Assembly: GCA_024695025.1 (NCBI GenBank)
Contig: JAILIY010000078.1
Location: forward strand, 1 to 37,129
Origin: Acholeplasmatales bacterium
GTDB taxonomy: Bacteria > Bacillota_I > Bacilli_A > Acholeplasmatales > Anaeroplasmataceae
Length of the DNA stretch: 37,129 nt
Reading direction: 5' to 3'
Notes under the pieces: model-generated
Database searches by the model: none
What the model was told of the DNA's origin: nothing
Seen by the model: the letters and a program-made list of their open reading frames with translations, nothing else
Part shown: positions 9,752 through 16,920 of the stretch, piece by piece
How positions within the stretch are numbered: position 1 is the first letter of the stretch
Layout of the letters: every line of letters begins with the position of its first letter
Made by a program: the position numbers and the translations under genes

Positions 9752-10672
9752 ATGATATTTAATAACGCTATAAATAACCTTGTAGATAAATTAGCAGAAA
9801 AAACTGGCTACGATGTGAATGAAGTAGTCTTTTTTATGGCAATTGCATTTGCTGTTGTAATTGTACTAATCTGGCTATTAATTAATCTATTTGTTTATTT
9901 ATATAGAGAAAAGAAACGTAAAGAAAAAGAAAACGAATTATTACCAGAATTCGTTGATCAAGAAATTCCAGATTATGATGAAAAAATTAAACAACAAGAA
10001 GAATCAGAAGAAAAAGAAGAAGTTAATGCTGAAGATGAGTCTAAAGTTGTAGAAGTTGAAGAAACTGAAGAATCTGATACAGAAGAAAACAATGATGAAT
10101 CTGAAATAGTTGAAGAAACTTTTGCTGAAGTAAAAGAGACTCCAGTAGAGGAAGAAATCACTGAAGAAGCTCCAGTAGAGGATAATGTAGAAGAACCTCA
10201 AGAAGAAGTTTCTGAAGCAGCTGAAACACCTCAAAATGACAATCTAGTAATTGTAGATGATAGCGAAGACTCTCAAGAAGAAGTTCAAGAAGAAACTCCT
10301 GTAGAAGAAGTTCAAGAAGAAACTCTTGCTGAGGAAGTTCAAGAAGAAACTCCAGTAGAGGAAGAAATCATTGAAGAAGCTCCTGCAGAAGAACCTCAAG
10401 AAGAGACTCCAGTAGAGGAAACTATAGAAGAAATAACTGAAGATCCAGAAACTGTAGAAGAGACTCCAGTAGAGGAAACTATAGAAGAAATAGCTGAAGA
10501 ACCAGAAACTGTAGAAGAAACTCTTGCTGAGGAAGTTCAAGAAGAAGCTCCTGTAGAAGAACCTCAAGAAGAAGCTTCAGAAGAAGTTTATGACGAAGCT
10601 AAGATTGCATTTGAAAATAAGAAGCAAGATGCAATCAATAAATTAGAAGAATTAAAAAAGAATTTAAAATAG
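9752..10672 (+). CDS. Single-TM protein with long Glu-rich repetitive cytoplasmic tail (track start 9743 GTG; ATG 9752 preferred)
   Basis: GGGGTG RBS upstream of ATG 9752. N-terminal TM VVFFMAIAFAVVIVLIWLLINLFVYL, then RE KKRKEK, then ~200 residues of EETPVEE/EEPQEE/ETIEEI repeats. Confidence 0.8.
   Translation: MIFNNAINNLVDKLAEKTGYDVNEVVFFMAIAFAVVIVLIWLLINLFVYLYREKKRKEKENELLPEFVDQEIPDYDEKIKQQEESEEKEEVNAEDESKVVEVEETEESDTEENNDESEIVEETFAEVKETPVEEEITEEAPVEDNVEEPQEEVSEAAETPQNDNLVIVDDSEDSQEEVQEETPVEEVQEETLAEEVQEETPVEEEIIEEAPAEEPQEETPVEETIEEITEDPETVEETPVEETIEEIAEEPETVEETLAEEVQEEAPVEEPQEEASEEVYDEAKIAFENKKQDAINKLEELKKNLK
10400..10513 (+). repeat. 57-bp near-perfect tandem duplication (2 copies) within the Glu-rich gene
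   Basis: Copy 1 10400-10456 and copy 2 10457-10513: GAAGAGACTCCAGTAGAGGAAACTATAGAAGAAAT(A)(A/G)CTGAAGA(T/A)CCAGAAACTGTA; encodes EETPVEETIEEI(T/A)E(D/E)PETV. Confidence 0.85.
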
Positions 10673-10685
10673 TAGGTGAATTTGA

Positions 10686-11744
10686 ATGGAAGAATCAAAT
10701 TTAAATATTGATTTAGATGAATTGAATAAGGATATTGAAGCTGTAAAGAATGCTAAGACTGATGAAGAAATAGATTCTATAATGGCTAAATACGAAAAAT
10801 ATTTTAATAAAGAAGATAGTGAAGCTAAAGAAGATTTAACTAATGATGATTCTCAAGTAGAAGAACCTCAAGAATTAGAAGAAACTAAAGCTGACCAAAA
10901 GCCCGAAAAAGAAGCTAAGAAAGATAAATCAGTTCCTAATACTCCTATTAAAAAGACTGCAAGCACTAAAGCTAAACCAAAGGCAGATGCTAAGACTACA
11001 ACTAAGGCAACTGAACCTAAAGGTAGATCTTATAATGGTAAATATGAAATTTATCAAGTTGGTGGAGATTATCAATATCATTTAAAGGCATCAAATGGCG
11101 AAATCTTATTTGTTTCAGAAACATATACATCAAGAGATGGTGTATTAAAAGCTATTGAAGCTTTAAAGAGAAATCTTGAAACTGGTGAACTTAGAATATT
11201 TAAAGATAAAAAAGGTAATTATAAATTTAAACTTATATCAAAGAATTATCGTGTTTTAGCAATAAGTTCAACTTATTCTCAAGAAAAAGGTGCTGTAAGA
11301 GCTAGTGAATCATTTGTTAAATTCGCATCTAAGGCTGACAATGTATTTATTGATTACGAAGATGTAGATTTAAAAACAGCAACTGTTATTAAAATAGATA
11401 AGAGCGAAGATAAACAAGGCGGTAAATTTGAAGTTGAAGTATTTGATGGTGAATATAGCTGGGATTTAAAAGCATCTAATGGTCAAATATTATGTCAAGC
11501 TGAAGGATTTACATCAAAGAAGGGCTGTATGAATTCAATTGATTCATTTAAGAAGAACATTGAAGAAGGTACATTTAAATCTGTAAAGGATAAGAATGGT
11601 AATTATTGCTTCAAATTATATACACCAGCAGGAAGAGTTTGTGCAATTGGTGAATCTTATACATCTAAGACAAGCGCAGAATCTGCAGCTAATTCAGTTG
11701 CATCATTCTATAAAAATGCTGAAGTTGAATTTGTAGAAATATAG
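10686..11744 (+). CDS. DUF1508 (YegP-like) repeat protein with acidic/Lys-Ala-Thr-rich N-terminal linker
   Basis: Four DUF1508-like units: GKYEIYQVGGDYQYHLKASNGEILFVSETYTS..., GNYKFKLISKNYRVLAISSTYS..., GKFEVEVFDGEYSWDLKASNGQILCQAEGFTS..., GNYCFKLYTPAGRVCAIGESYTS. Confidence 0.8.
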   Translation: MEESNLNIDLDELNKDIEAVKNAKTDEEIDSIMAKYEKYFNKEDSEAKEDLTNDDSQVEEPQELEETKADQKPEKEAKKDKSVPNTPIKKTASTKAKPKADAKTTTKATEPKGRSYNGKYEIYQVGGDYQYHLKASNGEILFVSETYTSRDGVLKAIEALKRNLETGELRIFKDKKGNYKFKLISKNYRVLAISSTYSQEKGAVRASESFVKFASKADNVFIDYEDVDLKTATVIKIDKSEDKQGGKFEVEVFDGEYSWDLKASNGQILCQAEGFTSKKGCMNSIDSFKKNIEEGTFKSVKDKNGNYCFKLYTPAGRVCAIGESYTSKTSAESAANSVASFYKNAEVEFVEI

Positions 11745-11751
11745 AATAAAT

Positions 11752-11777
11752 GGGTTACTTAGGTAACCCTCTATTTT
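11752..11777 (+). terminator. Intrinsic terminator after the DUF1508 gene
   Basis: GGGTTAC-TTAG-GTAACCC perfect stem followed by TCTATTTTT. Confidence 0.85.
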
Positions 11778-11788
11778 TGGGGTGAATT

Positions 11789-12916
11789 ATGATGGATATT
11801 AATATTCCAAATAATATTATTAAAGGTATTATTTCTGGGAAGAAAAAAGAATCTAAATATGTTAAAGGTGTAATAAAAAGAATTGATATCAATGGTAAAG
11901 AAGTTCTTCAAGTTACTTTATATACCGAAAAACAAGCATTTCATCATAATTTAGATGATTCTGAATTTAAAGCTTTTATAGCTGATATGCTTGAAAACAA
12001 CTTTAATAATTTAGAACTTACTACAAGTGAATATAATTATTCTTATAGAATTACATCAAAAGGTAAATTATTATCAAATAGAAAACTAAATAAAGAATTT
12101 GTAAATGTTGAAATAGAGCACAACAGAAAAAAGAATTATTTAATTGAAGAAGGTATGATTGTACCACCACTTGTAGATTTAGGCGTAATGACTGATAGTG
12201 GTAAAGTTGTAAAGGCTAGTTATGATAAATTCAAACAAATTAATAGATTCCTAGAAATAATAAATGATTCAATATCAGGTGAAGAGGAATTAAAAATAAT
12301 TGATTTTGGTTGTGGAAAGAGCTATTTAACATTCATTCTTTATTATTATTATCTAGTTAATATTAGAAAGATTAAATGTAATATCATAGGTTTAGATTTA
12401 AAAGAAGATGTAATTGATAATTGTAACGAAATAGCTAAAAAATATAATTATAATAATTTAACCTTCTATAAAGGTGATATAGCTAAATATAAAGATAGTA
12501 GTGTAGATATGATCATTACTTTACACGCCTGTGATACAGCAACAGATTATGCACTATATCACGCTATTAACATGAAATGCAAATATATTTTTTCTGTTCC
12601 ATGTTGCCAACATGAAATAAATAATCAATTAAGTTCAGATAAATTCCATCTATTTAATAAGTTTGGGATTTTAAAAGATAGGTTTTCTGCGATAGTTACT
12701 GATTCTATTAGAGCAAATATATTACAATATTACGGTTATAAGACACAAATAATGGAATTTATTGATTTTGCACATACTCCTAAGAATTTATTAATTAGAG
12801 CACAATTGACAAATAATAAATATAATAAAAAAATAAAAGAAGAGGTAGATGCTCTTCTTAAAGAATTAGATGTTAAACAAACTTTATATGAATTAACATT
12901 AAAAAACGAGGACTAA
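11789..12916 (+). CDS. Class I SAM-dependent methyltransferase (Methyltransf_32-like)
   Basis: IIDFGCGKSYLTF SAM motif, GLDLKEDVI, ITLHACDTATDYAL, FSVPCCQHEIN; RBS GGGGTGAATT. Confidence 0.8.
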   Translation: MMDINIPNNIIKGIISGKKKESKYVKGVIKRIDINGKEVLQVTLYTEKQAFHHNLDDSEFKAFIADMLENNFNNLELTTSEYNYSYRITSKGKLLSNRKLNKEFVNVEIEHNRKKNYLIEEGMIVPPLVDLGVMTDSGKVVKASYDKFKQINRFLEIINDSISGEEELKIIDFGCGKSYLTFILYYYYLVNIRKIKCNIIGLDLKEDVIDNCNEIAKKYNYNNLTFYKGDIAKYKDSSVDMIITLHACDTATDYALYHAINMKCKYIFSVPCCQHEINNQLSSDKFHLFNKFGILKDRFSAIVTDSIRANILQYYGYKTQIMEFIDFAHTPKNLLIRAQLTNNKYNKKIKEEVDALLKELDVKQTLYELTLKNED

Positions 12917-12933
12917 GCATCCTCGTTTTGTTT
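12903..12933. terminator. Bidirectional terminator between convergent methyltransferase and pectinesterase genes
   Basis: AAAACGAGGA-ctaagca-TCCTCGTTTT with T-runs in both orientations. Confidence 0.85.
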
Positions 12934-13860
12934 TTAATTATTGTAATTAATGAATTTAAAGAATTTCTCTACATAAGCTAAAGCTTCGGCTTTATTTAAT
13001 GTATGAGCCCATTTTTCTCTTTTTGATAAATCTACATTTTCACTATATTCATAGAATCTAGCTGTTTTGTCTCTGTTTGTATTATTCCATTTGTTCCAAC
13101 CGAGTGGATTGATATGTTTACCTAAATTACACATGATAAATGCACATGTTCCGTAATCTCTCCAAGGTCTACCTAAATAGATATTTTTTGCGTCTCCTTT
13201 TGCGATTAGATTACATTTATAGAATAAATATCCAAATTTATCACTTTCTTCATGAGATGGAGCTGTAAGGTAACCACCGTCATGACCATCTAGATTAATT
13301 GATACTATATCGCAGTTAATAAACAAAGCATAAGCACCACCAAAGATAAAATCTACATTACCTATAATCTCGCATTTATCATATATTTGTATAGATTTAT
13401 TGCCCTTTAGGTGGGATTGAGGTAAGAAGCCTTGATGTCTTTGTATTAAATCCTTAGGTAGTGGACCGGTAAATAATGTATCTTGTGCACTTTTAATGAT
13501 AGAATTAGTAATAACAAAATTATTACCTTCAACATGTAAAGCTACTGCTTGACCATATTTAAGTGAATCTGAGCAAGAATTCATTATTGTTACGTCTTCA
13601 ACTGAAACGTTATCTCCACCAACGAATACGGTATATGTTCTAAATGTATTACATTCATTAAAATCTGGCATTATCTTATGGTAAAAGTCATGGTTTGTGA
13701 TAATAGTCTTGTCTTTTCCAGCACCTTTAATCTTGATGTTGTTGTTAAAAAACTCGACTTTTTCGTTATAAACCCCTTCATTTAAGTATAATTCATCATA
13801 TTCATTCATTTTCTTTAATGTCTCATTTATTGAGTCATTTGGACTAATTTTATATTTCAT
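12934..13860 (-). CDS. Pectinesterase (carbohydrate esterase family 8), no signal peptide
   Basis: GQAVALHVEGNN, SAQDTLFTG, GNVDFIFGGA, YLGRPWRDYG catalytic motifs of CE8; RBS AGAGGATGAT upstream of ATG. Confidence 0.92.
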   Translation of the reverse strand: MKYKISPNDSINETLKKMNEYDELYLNEGVYNEKVEFFNNNIKIKGAGKDKTIITNHDFYHKIMPDFNECNTFRTYTVFVGGDNVSVEDVTIMNSCSDSLKYGQAVALHVEGNNFVITNSIIKSAQDTLFTGPLPKDLIQRHQGFLPQSHLKGNKSIQIYDKCEIIGNVDFIFGGAYALFINCDIVSINLDGHDGGYLTAPSHEESDKFGYLFYKCNLIAKGDAKNIYLGRPWRDYGTCAFIMCNLGKHINPLGWNKWNNTNRDKTARFYEYSENVDLSKREKWAHTLNKAEALAYVEKFFKFINYNN

Positions 13861-13984
13861 AGTATCATCCTCTTTCTATATAATATTACCATATTTTAGA
13901 TGTTTTTATCATTATAATTTATAATATTTTAACAATAATATAAATCATTTTACCTGTATGGAATAAATTGTTGAGTTATTGTGG

Positions 13985-14011
13985 TTTTTTTGTGCAATTT
14001 GCACATAAAAA
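13985..14011. promoter_or_regulatory. Candidate operator: extended palindrome in the divergent intergenic region
   Basis: TTTTT-t-TGTGCAA-T-TTGCACA-t-AAAAA: 15-nt perfect core (13991-14005) and 5-bp complementary flanks with one mismatched pair; centred ~62 nt upstream of the predicted +1 of the plus-strand promoter. Confidence 0.6.
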
Positions 14012-14024
14012 TGCCAAAATACTA

Positions 14025-14053
14025 TTGACTATTATATATAATAATGCTAAAAT
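14025..14053 (+). promoter_or_regulatory. Predicted sigma-A promoter of the pectin/ABC gene cluster
   Basis: TTGACT (14025-14030), 17-nt spacer, TAAAAT (14048-14053). Confidence 0.7.
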
Positions 14054-14194
14054 ATTGTGTGAAAAAGTGAAAACGCTATATTTTTGCGCGCTTTTTATGT
14101 GAAATTATATTTAAAATGTGTGAATATATGGCGAGTATCGTCATAACTATTGTTATGAGGTGGTAGTATTAATAATAGAGTTTTTTACAAATAT

Positions 14195-14938
14195 ATGATT
14201 TTCGACTTAGCAACATTGTTAATTGTCGGATTTATCTTAGAAATAATTTGTGTTAAATTTGGAACAACAGTGTTCTTTGGTACACCTTTTATGTGTATAA
14301 CATTTTTAATAACATTTATAGCAGTTGTTAGATGGAATTTGTGGGGGTTAATGATTGTTCCATTGTTAGCGCTTGCTACTATTATAGGCGGAAGATGGAG
14401 TGAATTACCTTACTTAGCTCACGTATATGACTATAAAGCGTATATATCTATAGTACTTGGGTTATCAACAATAGGTATTAACTCAATATTCTTTATTAAA
14501 TTTGGTACTGATAAGATTACTGTATCTTTCCTAAAGATTGTTGGTTTATTATTACTAGATTATGTCACATTTACAATAATACAATTTATATCATATAGAT
14601 TGATGACTTCTCATAGTTTACTTGAGTCAGGAAAAATCATATATGAATATACAAATAAAAATGATGTAACAAAAAGCTATAATTTATGTAATTATGGCGA
14701 AAATGGTTTTGTGTACAACCTATTTGCGTTAATCGCAGGTATTGTTGGCACATTAGTACTTAGGTCTCAAGGAGTTGTTTGCAATGCTAAACAAAAATCC
14801 GTTGAAGATAGAAAAAATGCAGAACTCGATCGATTAGACAGGGAAAATTTTACGATTGAGGATGCAGTTAATACCGACGAAAGTGATGGTGAAACTGAGT
14901 CGGATAAGGATGAAGATGAAGACCTTCATTCAATTTAG
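14195..14938 (+). CDS. Uncharacterised polytopic membrane protein (about 6 TM) with acidic C-terminal tail
   Basis: Hydrophobic segments from MIFDLATLLIVGFILEII to FALIAGIVGTLVL; acidic tail DESDGETESDKDEDEDLHSI. Start uncertain (see finding on ATT 14168). Confidence 0.7.
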   Translation: MIFDLATLLIVGFILEIICVKFGTTVFFGTPFMCITFLITFIAVVRWNLWGLMIVPLLALATIIGGRWSELPYLAHVYDYKAYISIVLGLSTIGINSIFFIKFGTDKITVSFLKIVGLLLLDYVTFTIIQFISYRLMTSHSLLESGKIIYEYTNKNDVTKSYNLCNYGENGFVYNLFALIAGIVGTLVLRSQGVVCNAKQKSVEDRKNAELDRLDRENFTIEDAVNTDESDGETESDKDEDEDLHSI

Positions 14939-14958
14939 TATTAAAGGATGGTGTATTT

Positions 14959-15999
14959 ATGCAGAAGATAGTTCAGACTGATCAAAATGTAGTTGATGAA
15001 GTCGAACGAACAAAATGGAAACGTACGTTTGAAACATTTCTAAAAGATTGGCGTCTGTATGTCCTTCTAGTACCAATGTTATTATTCCTAATATTGTTCA
15101 AATATTGGCCAATTGGGAGTATTCTACAAGGTTTTAAATGGGGTGACTATTCAGATACGCTATATGGAGATCAATGGTGTGGTTTCTATTGGCTAGACTA
15201 CGTATTCGATGGTGCAGTAGCTCCACAATTCTGGTCAGCATTTAGAAATACATTCGTTAACTCTATGTATGGCTTGATATTTGGCTTCCCTATCCCTATT
15301 TTCCTAGCTTTACTATTCAGTGAAGTTAAGAATCAATATTATCGAAGCTTCCTACAAGTATCTTGTTACCTACCTCACTTCGTATCTACAGTAGTTGTTA
15401 CAACTATCATTAGATTATGGTGTAATGGTGAAGTTGCTAGTACAGGAAACGCCGGTGGTGTCTTATATCAATTATTCAAAGCGTTAGGATGGAATAAGCT
15501 TGATAGTGGCGATAAGCTTACAACAGACTTATTATTACATCCAAAGTTCTTCAGACCTATTTACCAAGTTTCTGGTATTTGGGAAGGTTCAGGTTATGGA
15601 TCAATAGTTTATTTCGCAGCGATTTTAGCAATATCACCAACTAGCTATGAAGCTGCAAGAATCGATGGTGCTTCTAAGTTACAACAAATTCGTTATGTAA
15701 CATTCCCTGGTATGGCACCTACATTAACAATCATGTTAATAACTCGTATCGGTCATATTTTAAATATCGGTTACGAAAAAATTATTCTATTAGTTGAAGA
15801 TAAGGAATCTTCTTGGGAGACAGCGGATGTTATTTCTACTTACGTATATCGTATGTCAGGTAGATCTTCATTAACTACTATCACTCCAGTTGCGCAAGTT
15901 GGTATTGCGATGGACTTATTCAACTCATTAATTGCAATGGCTCTAGTCTTAGGTGCTAACGCAATCAGTAGACGTGTATCATCTACTTCATTATTCTAG
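14959..15999 (+). CDS. ABC transporter permease, LplB/YtcP-partner type (CUT1)
   Basis: LYVLLVPMLLFLILFKYWPI, PIPIFLALLFSEVKN, EAARIDGASKLQQIRYVTFPGMAPT (EAA loop). Confidence 0.93.
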   Translation: MQKIVQTDQNVVDEVERTKWKRTFETFLKDWRLYVLLVPMLLFLILFKYWPIGSILQGFKWGDYSDTLYGDQWCGFYWLDYVFDGAVAPQFWSAFRNTFVNSMYGLIFGFPIPIFLALLFSEVKNQYYRSFLQVSCYLPHFVSTVVVTTIIRLWCNGEVASTGNAGGVLYQLFKALGWNKLDSGDKLTTDLLLHPKFFRPIYQVSGIWEGSGYGSIVYFAAILAISPTSYEAARIDGASKLQQIRYVTFPGMAPTLTIMLITRIGHILNIGYEKIILLVEDKESSWETADVISTYVYRMSGRSSLTTITPVAQVGIAMDLFNSLIAMALVLGANAISRRVSSTSLF

Positions 16000-16016
16000 T
16001 AGGAGGTAAACGCTAT

Positions 16017-16883
16017 ATGATGAAAAGATTGGATAGAACCGAAATTATATTTAAGATACTATCTTACGTATTGTTAACAATCTTCGCACTTGCATGTTTA
16101 TATCCATTTATATTTATCTTATCATGCTCAGTTTCATCAAGAACTGCAGTAGATGCTAACGATGTATATTTATATCCAGTTGGATTTAATATGAATGCTT
16201 ATAAATACGTATTCGAGGATAAGAGATTCTGGTTATCTTATTGTAACTCATTCTTCGTTACAATGTATGGTACTTTAGTATCAATGATCGTAGGTATTTG
16301 TGGTGCTTATGCATTATCAAAACCAAGATTATTATTTGGACGTGGATTTAACTTCATGTTAGTATTCACAATGTGGTTTAACGCAGGTATGATTCCAACA
16401 TATCAAAACTTCAAAACTTTCAACGTAAATAACATTTATATGTTTATCATCGCTTTAGGTTTCAATGCGTTCAACATTATCTTGTTGAGAAACTATTTCT
16501 CATCAGTTCCAACAGAAATAGAAGAAGCTGCAACAATCGATGGTGCAACAGAATTCCAAATCTTATTAAAGGTTTATGTTCCTATGTCAAAAGCATCAAT
16601 CGTAACAGTAGCAATGTTCTATGCTGTATCAAGATGGAATGGTTATATGTGGGCTCAAATGTTGTTAGACGAAAGCAACTGGCCTCTAACAGTTTATATT
16701 AGACAAGAAGTAGAAAGAATTATCAGCGCAATTAATGAAGCTGGTACAAACAACTACAATTTCTCAGTTTATGCATTACGTTATGCATTCATAGTGTGTT
16801 CAATAATTCCTATCATCGTTATTTATCCTAAGCTTCAAAAATACTTTGCAGCCGGATTAAATGTTGGTGGAGTTAAGGAATAA
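16017..16883 (+). CDS. ABC transporter permease, YtcP/LplC type
   Basis: EEAATIDGATEFQILLKVYVPMSKA EAA loop; C-terminal YPKLQKYFAAGLNVGGVKE typical of the family. Confidence 0.94.
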   Translation: MMKRLDRTEIIFKILSYVLLTIFALACLYPFIFILSCSVSSRTAVDANDVYLYPVGFNMNAYKYVFEDKRFWLSYCNSFFVTMYGTLVSMIVGICGAYALSKPRLLFGRGFNFMLVFTMWFNAGMIPTYQNFKTFNVNNIYMFIIALGFNAFNIILLRNYFSSVPTEIEEAATIDGATEFQILLKVYVPMSKASIVTVAMFYAVSRWNGYMWAQMLLDESNWPLTVYIRQEVERIISAINEAGTNNYNFSVYALRYAFIVCSIIPIIVIYPKLQKYFAAGLNVGGVKE

Positions 16884-16920
16884 AAAAATTTAAAGAAGAA
16901 AAGAAAAAAAGGAGAAAAAA

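Noticed and set aside
9973-10567. Several minus-strand ORFs (9973-10161, 10004-10234, 10244-10567) rich in Phe/Ser/Tyr
   Set aside because: They are reverse translations of the Glu-rich repeat region (GAA/GAG antisense gives TTC/CTT); low complexity and no RBS.
13985-14011. The 27-nt palindrome as an intrinsic terminator
   Set aside because: It lies between divergent genes, well upstream of both, so there is no obvious transcript to terminate; operator role is more plausible.
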